Assembly: GCA_902524215.1 (NCBI GenBank) | Contig: CABZCK010000002.1 | Location: 52,639 to 116,638, forward strand | Direction: 5' to 3' | Source of the DNA: an uncultured SAR116 cluster alpha proteobacterium | Lineage (GTDB): Bacteria; Pseudomonadota; Alphaproteobacteria; Puniceispirillales; Marisalimonadaceae | Length of the DNA: 64,000 nt | Shown here: positions 52,890 through 61,328 of the stretch, piece after piece | Layout: each line of letters opens with the position of its first letter | How positions within the stretch are numbered: the first letter of the stretch is position 1 | Program-made: the position numbers and the translations under genes | The notes under the pieces: generated by a model | The model's database searches: none | The model's input: only the letters and a program-made list of their open reading frames with translations | What the model was told of the DNA's origin: nothing

Positions 52890-54296
52890 CTAACTTTTCC
52901 TATAATTTGGTTTTACAGCTGTAAATTGAGTTGTTTTTATCTTAGGTTTTGAAGACATAAGCGGATTGCCTGAACCATTTATTTTTGACATTTTTGGCAA
53001 TTCTCCTTTATACTCATACGCCTGTTTACCTATGGGGTTTTTAAACCAGCCGGGATCAGTGTAATCACCTGAGGCTTGATCAGCTCTAACCTTTAGTATA
53101 CTAAACATCCCTCCCATTTCAACAGAGCCATAAGGACCATCTCCTGTCATCATTGGGATTGTATTATCTGGTAATGGCATAGTCATTTCAGTCATATCAG
53201 CCATTCCTCGTTCACCCATAACCATATAATCTGGAACTAACTTCTTAATCTTTTCTGACACTCCTCTATGGTCAACACCAATCATTGTAGGTACATTATG
53301 GCCCATAGCATTCATTGAATGATGGCTTTTGTGACAGTGCATTGCCCAGTCTCCTTCTTCGTCAGCAATAAACTCTATTTGCCTCATTTGGCCAACCGCT
53401 ATATCACTAGTTACTTCTTTCCATCGACTCTCTGGTCGAGTTGGTCCACCGTCTGTACCTGTTACCTCAAACTCTATTCCATGGACGTGTATAGGGTGGT
53501 TTGTCATTGTTAAGTTTCCAATTCTAACTCTAACACGGTCATTTTTTCTTGCTATAAGGGGTGAAATTCCAGGAAAAATTCTGCTGTTCCAAGCCCATAA
53601 ATTGAAATCAAGCATAGTCATTATTTTTGGTGTCTCTGAGCCAGGGACAATATCAAATGCATTTAGTAATATACAATAGTCTCTATCTACTTTGCTAATC
53701 CAGGGATGTTCTTTTTTTGGATGAGTAACCCAAAATCCCATCATACCCATTGCCATTTGAGTCATTTCGTCAGCATGAGGATGGTACATAAAGGTTCCTG
53801 GTCGTTTTGCTTCAAACTCATATACGAAGGTTTTACCAGGACTTACAGCTAACTGGTTAAGCCCCGCTACTCCATCCATTCCATTTGGTAGCCTTTGGCC
53901 GTGCCAATGAATACTTGTGTGTTCTGGTAATTTATTTGTAAGGAAAATTCTAACTTTATCACCCTCAACAACTTCAATTGTAGGGCCAGGACTTTGACCA
54001 TTATATCCCCAAAGATTAGCATTCATTCCAGGTGCTAGTTCACGAACAACAGGTTCAGCAATTAAATGAAACTCTTTAAAGTTACCGTTCATTCTGTAAG
54101 GCAATGTCCAACCATTAAGTGTAACAACAGGATTATACTCGGATGTTCCCTTCGACTGATTTGGACTGATTGTGTCTGCAGATGTTTGTATGACCGGCTC
54201 TGGTAACCCTGCGAGTGACGAGGTGGCAACCGATGCACCAGCTATTGCTGTACCTGCTAATGCAGACATCTTTATAAATTCGCGTCTTGATTTCAT
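52890..54296 (-). CDS. copA: Multicopper oxidase (CopA type), Tat-exported
   Basis: 468 residues. The N-terminal SRREFIK gives a Tat signal. All four copper clusters are present: IHWHG (129-133), YHPHAD (171-176), HPIHVHGIEF and MHCHKSHHSMNAMGH. The last is the T1/T3 motif with the bridging HCH. A methionine-rich stretch (MTEMTMPLPDNTIPMM) near the end resembles Cu(I)-binding loops. It would oxidise Cu(I) to Cu(II) in the periplasm. The gene follows tolC-like and copC-cusF genes on the same strand. Confidence 0.93.
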   Translation of the reverse strand: MKSRREFIKMSALAGTAIAGASVATSSLAGLPEPVIQTSADTISPNQSKGTSEYNPVVTLNGWTLPYRMNGNFKEFHLIAEPVVRELAPGMNANLWGYNGQSPGPTIEVVEGDKVRIFLTNKLPEHTSIHWHGQRLPNGMDGVAGLNQLAVSPGKTFVYEFEAKRPGTFMYHPHADEMTQMAMGMMGFWVTHPKKEHPWISKVDRDYCILLNAFDIVPGSETPKIMTMLDFNLWAWNSRIFPGISPLIARKNDRVRVRIGNLTMTNHPIHVHGIEFEVTGTDGGPTRPESRWKEVTSDIAVGQMRQIEFIADEEGDWAMHCHKSHHSMNAMGHNVPTMIGVDHRGVSEKIKKLVPDYMVMGERGMADMTEMTMPLPDNTIPMMTGDGPYGSVEMGGMFSILKVRADQASGDYTDPGWFKNPIGKQAYEYKGELPKMSKINGSGNPLMSSKPKIKTTQFTAVKPNYRKS

Positions 54297-54327
54297 TTAA
54301 GTCTCCATTTTTTAATATTAACTCTCA

Positions 54328-55728
54328 CTAATGCCCTTTTTTGGCTTTATTAGAGGCAATCTCTGTAGTTCTTGATTTTGCTCCTAGTTTTCTTCCCACA
54401 GCAACACTATTTAAGTTTAGTTCTGCAGTAAATAAGTTTTGTAATGCGTCTATAGCTTTTATCTCAGCTGTTGATTTCTCAAGCCCAATTTGCATCAACT
54501 CAAATATTCCAATAATCATTCCATTGTAATTATAAGTTGCTTCTTCTAAGAGTATTTCATGCATTGGAATAATTTGATCATAATAATGCTTTGCGATATC
54601 AAAGGCTGTCCTGTATTTTTGATAAGCCTCACGAAATTCAGAGGCTGCAGCTAGTACAGTATTCTCATAAATTTTTTGCTTAGCAATTAGATTTGCTTGA
54701 ATTGTATCTCTTTGAAGATCACCCCAGTCGAAGATTGGAATTTTAATTTCAAGTTCATAGCCTTTTTTATTTGAGATAACTCCATCATCTTTTATTCTAT
54801 CATTTCTATATCCAAGTTCGATATCTGTGTAAGAATTAATTTTTTCAACTCCTAACTGTTCCAATAACAACTCATATTCAATACGAGCAGTTTTTACATC
54901 AAATCTGTCACTAATTTTATTAGCAATGTTCTCTATTGATATTGGTGCTTTTGGTAATTCTGGTAATTTTTTAGGTATAATTAAATTTTTAGATTCATTC
55001 TCTGTTAGACCTATTTTACGTATTAAGTTTTCACTACTAGATATTTTTCTCATTTTCGCTTTAGCAAGTGCTATAGTAGCCTCTGAATAGATTAATTGTT
55101 GACGAACTCTATCACTAGTTGTCATATTACCAGTTTTTTTCATTCGTTTAGCAAGTTCAGCATTTGCAGAAAAAGCAATAAAGGCATTATTATATAGAGT
55201 TAGTTGTTGTTCTGAAGCAACTGCTTCAAGCCAAGACATTCTTACATCATTAATTGCCCCAAAAATTTCAGAGGCAAAATTTATATCATTCAAATCAACA
55301 GCAAGTTTTGAGGATTTTTGTTTAGTTGGAAGTGTGAGCAAATCAAGAAGTCCAAAACTTAAAAACCTACCATATTCTATTTCAGAACCCTTAACCATTC
55401 GTTCCAACGAAAATACTGGATTAGAAATCCTTCCCTCTTGAGCAGCAGCTGATCCACTCCCGCGATATTTGAATAAAAGGGATTGAAAACTAGGACTTTT
55501 GGAAAGCATTAATTCTACAGCTTCCTTTTCACCAACTTCTGAATTTAGAAGCGCTTTTGAATTATTAAATAATTCATTTTGTTGTTCCTGGTTAATAGCT
55601 GCAGTTATTTTACCAGCAATAACTATATCTTTGTTGCTATTAATGTCATTTAAACTTTCTTCAAATTTATAAGACGTACAACCAGACATTATAAATATAT
55701 AGGCAAAATAAAAAATTCTCAATTTCAT
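54328..55728 (-). CDS. TolC-family outer-membrane efflux lipoprotein
   Basis: 466 residues from ATG 55728; the frame is open upstream to 55899, but those residues are not TolC-like. The signal ends IMSGCTSY, a lipobox with Cys at about 16. Long helical repeats (GAINDVRMSWLEAVASEQQL; then KIPIFDWGDLQRDTIQANLI) fit the outer-membrane efflux family (CusC-like). No CusA/CusB-type inner pump is in the window, which is unusual. Cu efflux channel by context. Confidence 0.85.
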   Translation of the reverse strand: MKLRIFYFAYIFIMSGCTSYKFEESLNDINSNKDIVIAGKITAAINQEQQNELFNNSKALLNSEVGEKEAVELMLSKSPSFQSLLFKYRGSGSAAAQEGRISNPVFSLERMVKGSEIEYGRFLSFGLLDLLTLPTKQKSSKLAVDLNDINFASEIFGAINDVRMSWLEAVASEQQLTLYNNAFIAFSANAELAKRMKKTGNMTTSDRVRQQLIYSEATIALAKAKMRKISSSENLIRKIGLTENESKNLIIPKKLPELPKAPISIENIANKISDRFDVKTARIEYELLLEQLGVEKINSYTDIELGYRNDRIKDDGVISNKKGYELEIKIPIFDWGDLQRDTIQANLIAKQKIYENTVLAAASEFREAYQKYRTAFDIAKHYYDQIIPMHEILLEEATYNYNGMIIGIFELMQIGLEKSTAEIKAIDALQNLFTAELNLNSVAVGRKLGAKSRTTEIASNKAKKGH

Positions 55729-55735
55729 TGCTAAC

Positions 55736-56056
55736 CTATTTTTTCTCCTCGCTTTTTTCACGAGAGTAATATTGCCAACCTCCAATCTCATCGACAGTTT
55801 TATTTGAAATAATCCAGTCTGATGTGTCCTCCCATTCCCATTTTTCATAAGATTCAAAAATTGATTTATATATATTTTTATTTGTTGAATTCTCTTCACT
55901 TTTAGCGGCTACTGAAAACGAAATAGTTCCGGCAATCATTAAGAAAACCAAGGCTTTGAAAGTGAATAAGAAATTTTGAAAATTAAAATAGTAAGTTGAC
56001 ATAAAAATCATAATTTTAGAATTAGTTTTTGTAGTTGTTTCTTTTTTTATACTCAT
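55736..56056 (-). CDS. Small exported tryptophan-rich protein of the copper unit
   Basis: 106 residues. After a hydrophobic signal-like segment (about 35-51, ending VAAKSEE) the mature part holds EKWEWEDTSDWIISNKTVDEI followed by GGWQYYSRE. I have a recollection of small proteins with a W-x-DW...V-x-x-IGGW-x-Y pattern in copper loci, but cannot name a family. Starts further in (Met16 or Met19) are possible. It lies 14 bp after the CopC-CusF gene and just before the TolC-like gene. No copper motif is evident beyond tryptophans. Confidence 0.65.
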   Translation of the reverse strand: MSIKKETTTKTNSKIMIFMSTYYFNFQNFLFTFKALVFLMIAGTISFSVAAKSEENSTNKNIYKSIFESYEKWEWEDTSDWIISNKTVDEIGGWQYYSREKSEEKK

Positions 56057-56070
56057 ATTTTATAAGTCAT

Positions 56071-56700
56071 CTATTTAGCTTCAATTTTAATAAGTTCTAA
56101 CTTTTTATTCACTTGAAACGTAACTTTGTCTCCCCTTTTAAAGTTTGAAATTACTTTTTTGTCTGAAACATTAAATTCCATTGTCATTGCTGGCATTAAC
56201 TCTCCTAATGGTCCATGTTTTATCGTTATTTTTGTCCCTCTTATGCGTTTAACTTTACCTTCACCCATCAACAATTTTACATCAGCGCCTGACATGTCTG
56301 AACCCTTGGGTGACACCTCAAATATAAACTCACCCTTAATAGCGTGACCATCTTCACTTAGTGCGCGCCATGCTGTTTTATAAATACCATCATCTAATTC
56401 AGGTAGACTTATAATATGTTGTCTTGATTCCTTCATAAGATGATCCTTATTTAATTTTATTGGAGTTAAGGTTTCATTCCCAAGCAATCCACTAATTAAT
56501 GACTTTTTTTGGTTTGATGAAACTTTCGAAAACTCAACTTTAATCAGTTTTGCCGGTGCAGTAAAAACAATTTCCATTTTTTCTGGAGCCTTTTTAATTA
56601 TAGACCCATCTTTTGGTACTACAAAACCTACTGGCGAATGAGCTGTAGCAGTTGAGAAATTTAACACTAAACTTAATATACAGATTATAAATGTCTTCAT
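56071..56700 (-). CDS. copC: CopC-CusF fusion periplasmic copper-binding protein
   Basis: 209 residues from ATG 56700, chosen because GGAG lies upstream; the frame could extend to 56730. The signal peptide ends ATA and the mature protein would begin HSPVGF, giving the amino-terminal His copper ligand of CopC. The CopC domain (21-130) ends with EDGHAIKGEF (second His site). Residues 147-209 are a CusF-like domain: ITIKHGPLGELMPAMTMEF with H162, M172 and M174. Two copper-binding modules are joined in one chain. The CusF tryptophan is replaced by Met169. Confidence 0.88.
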   Translation of the reverse strand: MKTFIICILSLVLNFSTATAHSPVGFVVPKDGSIIKKAPEKMEIVFTAPAKLIKVEFSKVSSNQKKSLISGLLGNETLTPIKLNKDHLMKESRQHIISLPELDDGIYKTAWRALSEDGHAIKGEFIFEVSPKGSDMSGADVKLLMGEGKVKRIRGTKITIKHGPLGELMPAMTMEFNVSDKKVISNFKRGDKVTFQVNKKLELIKIEAK

Positions 56701-56764
56701 TTTATATTTGCTCCAATTTTTAAAACTCATGAGAATTTAGATTGTTAATAATGAATATCTAAAT

Positions 56765-56795
56765 TATATAAGCTTTACCCTTAGGGGAAGGTCAA
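56765..56795 (-). promoter_or_regulatory. CueR-type promoter/operator upstream of copC-cusF
   Basis: On the minus strand TTGACC (-35), 19 bases, then TATATA (-10). The spacer carries ACCTTCCCC-TAA-GGGTAAAG, a near-perfect CueR dyad. The -10 is 65 bp before the ATG at 56700. This should drive the whole minus-strand unit down to copD. Confidence 0.87.
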
Positions 56796-56882
56796 GCTTA
56801 TTTTTTAATTTTATATAATTTTAGATAGATTTCTCATTTTCCAATTGTCTTTGTTTTCCAATCACTTTTTCACATCTAGTTT

Positions 56883-57047
56883 TTACAGATATACCTTTAT
56901 GTGGTTTAGCTCTTCAAATTGAAATTTATACGTTTTAGAAACTTCAATACATTTTTTGTAAATTTTTGTTGGAACTCTTATCTCATATGCAGAGGGACCC
57001 TTACTTAGACCCATTATTTCTAAAATAACTAAAACAAATTCGTTCAT
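56883..57047 (-). CDS. Small hypothetical protein (54 residues)
   Basis: ORF of 54 codons, MNEFVLVILEIMGLSKGPSA then YEIRVPTKIYKKCIEVSKTY and a charged tail. Amino-acid mix is protein-like, with a hydrophobic N-terminal helix and a basic middle. No strong ribosome site. It lies upstream of the copper promoter on the same strand and is not obviously connected to it. Unrecognised. Confidence 0.5.
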   Translation of the reverse strand: MNEFVLVILEIMGLSKGPSAYEIRVPTKIYKKCIEVSKTYKFQFEELNHIKVYL

Positions 57048-57186
57048 TTATTAAAATTTTATAATTACCAATTTAAATTTACCATTTTTGTTTTACTTTT
57101 AACCAGCATACTTACAACTTCACTTACAACACCCTCAGGTGTATAATTGCTATTTTTGAAATGATTAATTATAATTGAAAACAATT

Positions 57187-58047
57187 ATGAATGTTAAAAA
57201 TTTTTTTGATAAAGATACTTCAACACTTAGTTATGTTGTTTTTGACAAAATAACAAAAGACTGCCTAGTAATTGATCCAGTTTTAAATTTTGACCTTGAA
57301 GAATCTACATTTTCGACAAAATCAATTGATCAAGTTTATAAATTCATAAAAAAAAATAATTTTAATCTTCATATGATTCTGGAAACTCACGCACATGCTG
57401 ATCATTTGTCAGGTGCACAATTCATGAAAGATAAATTCCCAAAATCCAAGCTTGCCATAGGTGAAAATATAAAATCTGTCCAAAGAACTTTTAAACATAT
57501 ATTCAATTTTAAAAACTTTAACGAAAATGGTTTACAATTTGATTTATTATTGAAAGATAATTCAGTTTGTTCAGTTGGTTCATTTAAAATAAAAACACTT
57601 TTTACACCTGGGCATACTCCTGCTTGCGTATCATATCTTATAAATGAAAAAATAATTTTTACAGGTGATGTTTTACTTATGCATGATTTTGGAACTGGAA
57701 GATGTGATTTTCCGGGAGGTAGCTCCGAACAAATGTATAATTCAATTAAAACAAAATTGTATACATTACCAGATAATGTAGAGGTATTTGTTGGCCACGA
57801 CTATATGCCTAATGGAAGGAAATTGGGGTATAAGTCAACTATTGGTATTCAAAAAAAACTTAATCCACATATCAATTCTATGACACAAAAAAAACAATTT
57901 ATTAAAAATAGAGATGATAGAGACAAAACTTTAAAATCTCCTCGTCTTCTTTTACAAAGTTTACAAGTGAATATTGATGCTGGAAAATTACCCGTTAAAG
58001 AAAAAAACAAGCAAAGATATTTAAAAATACCAATCAATCAAAAGTAA
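57187..58047 (+). CDS. MBL-fold metallo-hydrolase (persulfide dioxygenase/BlhA-like)
   Basis: 286 residues from ATG 57187 (TTG at 57175 is possible). LETHAHADHLSGA is the metallo-beta-lactamase metal motif, with PGHTPACVSYL, GDVLLMHDFGTGRCDFPGG and VFVGHDYMP as later ligands. These features match the ETHE1-like/sulfide-linked group, which oxidise persulfides. Alone, with a possible role in sulfide detoxification. Confidence 0.82.
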   Translation: MNVKNFFDKDTSTLSYVVFDKITKDCLVIDPVLNFDLEESTFSTKSIDQVYKFIKKNNFNLHMILETHAHADHLSGAQFMKDKFPKSKLAIGENIKSVQRTFKHIFNFKNFNENGLQFDLLLKDNSVCSVGSFKIKTLFTPGHTPACVSYLINEKIIFTGDVLLMHDFGTGRCDFPGGSSEQMYNSIKTKLYTLPDNVEVFVGHDYMPNGRKLGYKSTIGIQKKLNPHINSMTQKKQFIKNRDDRDKTLKSPRLLLQSLQVNIDAGKLPVKEKNKQRYLKIPINQK

Positions 58048-58066
58048 AACTTTTTAGTTTTTTAGT

Positions 58067-58540
58067 TTAATTATTTTTATATGGTAATGAAGAATGATGA
58101 AGATTGATTACTAAACTTTGCATATTTTTTTTTATATAACCAAAAGTATACTCAACTTTAATTTCGTTATCATCATTTGAACTTTTAAAGAAATAATTAC
58201 CCATTGCAATAGCATAATTATCTAAAATTATAATGTTTCTGTCTTCAAAACGAATACTGTTCCAACATTTTAATGCAAAGCCTTCGTCTTCTTGAATTGA
58301 ACCTTTTATAAAATAAGATAGCGCTTCATCAAAAGTATTTCTAAATTGATTTTTACTCGCTAACGTAGGTTTAAATAAAACTTTATCAAAATCATATGCA
58401 TAAAAATTTTTTACAAAATTATGTGCATAATCTTTATAGTTACCACTTTCTAAATATAATTTTCCAATTTTAATAATATTTTCTGCCCATAATTCTTGAG
58501 CTTTAATAATTTCTTGTTCACTGATTTTCATATTTACCAT
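58067..58540 (-). CDS. Probable iota-class carbonic anhydrase (CaMKII-AD/NTF2-like)
   Basis: 157 residues, one cystatin/NTF2-like fold. The block KVLFKPTLASKNQFRNTFDE, ALSYFIKGSIQEDEGFAL, AMGNYFFK and the end NLHHSSLPY match the family in which iota-class carbonic anhydrases were described; their hallmark is the H-H-S-S motif, here at 148-151. Older annotations often call it phosphoribosyl-AMP cyclohydrolase by error. A start at the fourth codon (Met4) is possible. The function is inferred from the motif. Confidence 0.65.
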   Translation of the reverse strand: MVNMKISEQEIIKAQELWAENIIKIGKLYLESGNYKDYAHNFVKNFYAYDFDKVLFKPTLASKNQFRNTFDEALSYFIKGSIQEDEGFALKCWNSIRFEDRNIIILDNYAIAMGNYFFKSSNDDNEIKVEYTFGYIKKNMQSLVINLHHSSLPYKNN

Positions 58541-58743
58541 TAAGAATATGCTTTATATTTTGAAAATACAAAAGCATTTTATTATGTCTATTAAAAATAT
58601 TATTTTAACTATTATATTATTTTTTCATGAAGTTCTCTTAATTTTTAATTGCCACGAAATGGAGCAAAATATTTACATTTAATTAATAAACTTGTTTTTA
58701 TTGGATATTTATCTATTAATATTAATATAAATATTTACGCAAC

Positions 58744-58764
58744 CAAGTTGTCTTTTTCAACTTG
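58744..58764 (+). terminator. Hairpin with T-run before the GAF gene
   Basis: CAAGTTG and CAACTTG pair around a 7-nt loop, followed by ATACATTTTTTTTT. It lies in the 254-bp gap between the carbonic anhydrase-like gene and the GAF gene, 30 bp before the ATG. It could be a leader terminator, but no second pairing partner is visible. Confidence 0.35.
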
Positions 58765-58794
58765 ATACATTTTTTTTTAAAATGAGTTTTTTTT

Positions 58795-59616
58795 ATGAAT
58801 TTTGTCTCTGCACAATTGCCAGATAATGAAGAAAGAAGAGCTGAAGCAGTTGAAAGAACTGGCCTTATAGATTCTAATCAAGCAAGCCTATTTAATATCT
58901 ATTGTGAATTAGCTAAAGATATTACTGGCTATGAAGCTGTTTTGTTTCAATTGTTCGATAGTAAAGAACGCTGTTACTTAGTAGAGATACAACCTGAAAT
59001 TAATGAAACACAAAATTTAAATACTCGTAGACCAAAAGATGGAAGTGTTTGTGCTCACGTTTTACTGGACACTAAACCATTAATTGCATTTGATGTAACA
59101 AAACATGAAATCACGAAAACTCACAGCAATGAAAAAGGAGTAAAAAGTTATATAGGATTTCCAATCATTGATAAAAATAACTATGCACTTGGTATGGTTT
59201 GTATGATGACATTTTCTAAGATCAAAGAAATACCTCAAGAAAAAATTGACTTAGTTGAAAAACTTATCAAAAAAGCAGCTCATCAAATAGATGTAATGAG
59301 TGATCAAAAACAGTTAACCTCTGATAGATTAATTAATGCTTTAGACATTTTTAATCAGGAAACAAATATAAATGATATGATAGTGTTTATAAATTTTATT
59401 CATGTATGCAATAAAATGGATGTGTCTAAAGATTTTGAAAAAACATTAATTGAGAATGATCTATGTACCATTAATTCAAAATTAAAGTTAGAATTAACTG
59501 ATAAAGGGAAAAAAATTCAAGATAGCATGGGGCTACATACAAAAATAATGAATAATATTAAACTAGAAGGTAAACAAGCTAATGACTTGATAGAAGGCAT
59601 GTTAGATGAGCTTTAA
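58795..59616 (+). CDS. GAF-domain protein with C-terminal helical extension
   Basis: 273 residues. Residues about 15-170 form a GAF sensor (GYEAVLFQLFDSKERCY, SVCAHVLLDTKPLIAFDV, YIGFPIIDKNNYALGMVCMM). The last 100 residues are helical (LINALDIFNQETNINDM, VCNKMDVSKDFEKTLI) with no enzyme motif. No output domain recognised. The next gene follows after 9 bp. Confidence 0.78.
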   Translation: MNFVSAQLPDNEERRAEAVERTGLIDSNQASLFNIYCELAKDITGYEAVLFQLFDSKERCYLVEIQPEINETQNLNTRRPKDGSVCAHVLLDTKPLIAFDVTKHEITKTHSNEKGVKSYIGFPIIDKNNYALGMVCMMTFSKIKEIPQEKIDLVEKLIKKAAHQIDVMSDQKQLTSDRLINALDIFNQETNINDMIVFINFIHVCNKMDVSKDFEKTLIENDLCTINSKLKLELTDKGKKIQDSMGLHTKIMNNIKLEGKQANDLIEGMLDEL

Positions 59617-59625
59617 CAGGTAAAT

Positions 59626-59955
59626 ATGTACGCAAAAGTTTTTCAATATAAATTTCCATCCATAACTGAGGCTAAAGTTGCAGCATCATTTTGTTCTGAT
59701 AATCTTGGAAAACAAATTACAAAATTCAATTTCCAATCCCTTAATATAATGATCGGAAAAGAAGGTGATCTTTCAATTTTTATTAAATTTAATACTATAG
59801 ATAAATTAAAAAAGTTTGAAAATGAATCCAATCAATTTATTGAAGACCTAAAAAAAACCTTTGTATTTAAAGAAAATCAATATGCTGGTGTTTTTGTTTA
59901 TAATTATGAATCTGAAGCAACATCTGCTCAAATCAAAATGACTGCGCCTGTTTAA
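59626..59955 (+). CDS. Hypothetical small protein, alpha-beta barrel-like
   Basis: 109 residues. YAKVFQYKF, LNIMIGKEGDLSIFIKF and YAGVFVYNYESEA are likely strands, and helices fall between, as in dimeric ferredoxin-like barrels. Unrecognised. Co-transcribed with the GAF gene by position. Confidence 0.6.
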   Translation: MYAKVFQYKFPSITEAKVAASFCSDNLGKQITKFNFQSLNIMIGKEGDLSIFIKFNTIDKLKKFENESNQFIEDLKKTFVFKENQYAGVFVYNYESEATSAQIKMTAPV

Positions 59956-60075
59956 AAATTAATAACTATCTGCGACAATAAATTCAACGAGATAGCTATT
60001 AAATTTATAAGTCTGTAAATATTCAACCTGATTTAATTATTAATAATCTTTTTTGAAGTTGTTTTTCTAAAAGTT

Positions 60076-60198
60076 TCATATTACATGGTTTAATTTCTTC
60101 CATTTTCTAGCATCAATTTTCGAACCACCACAACCTAAAAACCATCCATTTTGACAAGTAAATTTGCAGATATCTATACATAGAATTTTCTTACTTTT
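60076..60198 (-). pseudogene. DUF1289-like pseudogene
   Basis: A 40-codon stretch without an ATG reads ILCIDICKFTCQNGWFLGCG then KWKKLNH before a stop. This looks like the small DUF1289 zinc-finger-like family (C-x3-C... W-C-x-G-C-G-R-T), but one cysteine is Phe and the RT is changed, and the upstream ATG (ATGAAAAAGTAA) is in another frame. Broken rather than functional. Confidence 0.5.
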
Positions 60199-60220
60199 TC
60201 ATTTTTAAAAACTTACTAAT

Positions 60221-61246
60221 TTACTCTATTATTTTAAAAAATTGTTCTATGCTTGTCTTTTCAATTTTATTTGTAATAAAAACTAATCTTGTTGAAACAT
60301 CATTATCTGGCCACTTATCCAACCATTCTAATGGATGAAATATATGTTGCACTCCATGAATTATTGCAGGACGATCTTCACCTTCCACATTTATTATACC
60401 CTTTATTCTCAGCATTTTTTCACCCATTTGATTAGATAATAATTCTAGAAAAAAATTTAAAGAAGTCATACTTACTGGTTTATTTGTTACTAAAGAAAAG
60501 GATTTAATATCATCGTCATGACGATTTATGTCATGATGGTGTTTATGATCATGTGAGTGCTTAACTTTATTTTTTTCTTCACTTAACCATTGTCTGACAT
60601 CCCACGATTCTGTATTAGGTTGATAGTCGTTTAATCCATAAAATTCTTTAATTGGCAATAAACCCTTTTTACTTTTAATTACAGAAGCTTTCGAATTGAT
60701 TTTGCTTATTCTTTTAATAAGATTTTCAATTTTTTTTGCGTCTCCAAGATCTACTTTAGATAAAATTAGTTTATTAGCAAAAGCGACTTGTTTTATAGAT
60801 TCTAAGTGATTATCAAAAGTTTTATCACCGTTTATAACATCTACAATAGTTATGATACCGTCAAATTTATAGGCTCGAACTAGATCAATTGATGTCATCA
60901 ATGTATGAATAATAGGGACTGGATCAGCTAATCCTGTTGTTTCAATGATAACTTTACTAAATTTTTTTATTAAACCTTTCTGCATTTTTGTTAAAAGATT
61001 TAAAAGAGTTGATTTTAAGTCTTCTTGAATCGTGCAACATATACAACCATTTTGCAGTTCTAACACAGTTTCATCAGAACTTTCTATTAAATTATGATCA
61101 AGACCTACTTCACCGAATTCATTAATAATAAAAGCGACGTCGTTTACATTTTTGTTTTTTACAAATTCCGATAATAAAGTTGTTTTACCACTTCCTAAAA
61201 AACCTGTTAAGACTGTTATTGAAATACTCTTAGGAAATGAATTCAT
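60221..61246 (-). CDS. COG0523-family GTPase (zinc metallochaperone-like)
   Basis: 341 residues from ATG 61246; the frame runs on to 61348, but that would be hydrophobic and would overlap folE. GFLGSGKTTLL is the Walker A motif, CICC in NGCICCTIQ the metal motif (CxCC), and NKLILSKVDLGD the NKxD-like site. A histidine-rich loop (HSHDHKHHHDINRHDDD) probably binds metal, and a CobW C-terminal domain follows. A predicted Zur site lies in the divergent promoter with folE, so zinc chaperone activity is likely. Confidence 0.88.
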   Translation of the reverse strand: MNSFPKSISITVLTGFLGSGKTTLLSEFVKNKNVNDVAFIINEFGEVGLDHNLIESSDETVLELQNGCICCTIQEDLKSTLLNLLTKMQKGLIKKFSKVIIETTGLADPVPIIHTLMTSIDLVRAYKFDGIITIVDVINGDKTFDNHLESIKQVAFANKLILSKVDLGDAKKIENLIKRISKINSKASVIKSKKGLLPIKEFYGLNDYQPNTESWDVRQWLSEEKNKVKHSHDHKHHHDINRHDDDIKSFSLVTNKPVSMTSLNFFLELLSNQMGEKMLRIKGIINVEGEDRPAIIHGVQHIFHPLEWLDKWPDNDVSTRLVFITNKIEKTSIEQFFKIIE

Positions 61247-61291
61247 TATAATAAAAAAGTTAGTTAAATTTAAAAATTTTTGATAACATCC

Positions 61292-61306
61292 TGTTATAAT
61301 ATAACA
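61292..61306. promoter_or_regulatory. Predicted Zur (zinc uptake regulator) operator
   Basis: TGTTATA-A-TATAACA, a perfect 15-bp palindrome with 7-bp arms, matches the Zur box core GTTATANTATAAC. It lies between the divergent COG0523-type and folE genes (23 bp before folE, 46 bp before the other ATG). Regulator gene is not in the window. Confidence 0.75.
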
Positions 61307-61328
61307 TAACGAAAATGAATAGCTAAAT

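Noticed and set aside
58584-58682. 32-codon plus-strand ORF before the GAF gene
   Set aside because: Short, hydrophobic by AT bias, no ribosome site and no recognisable pattern.
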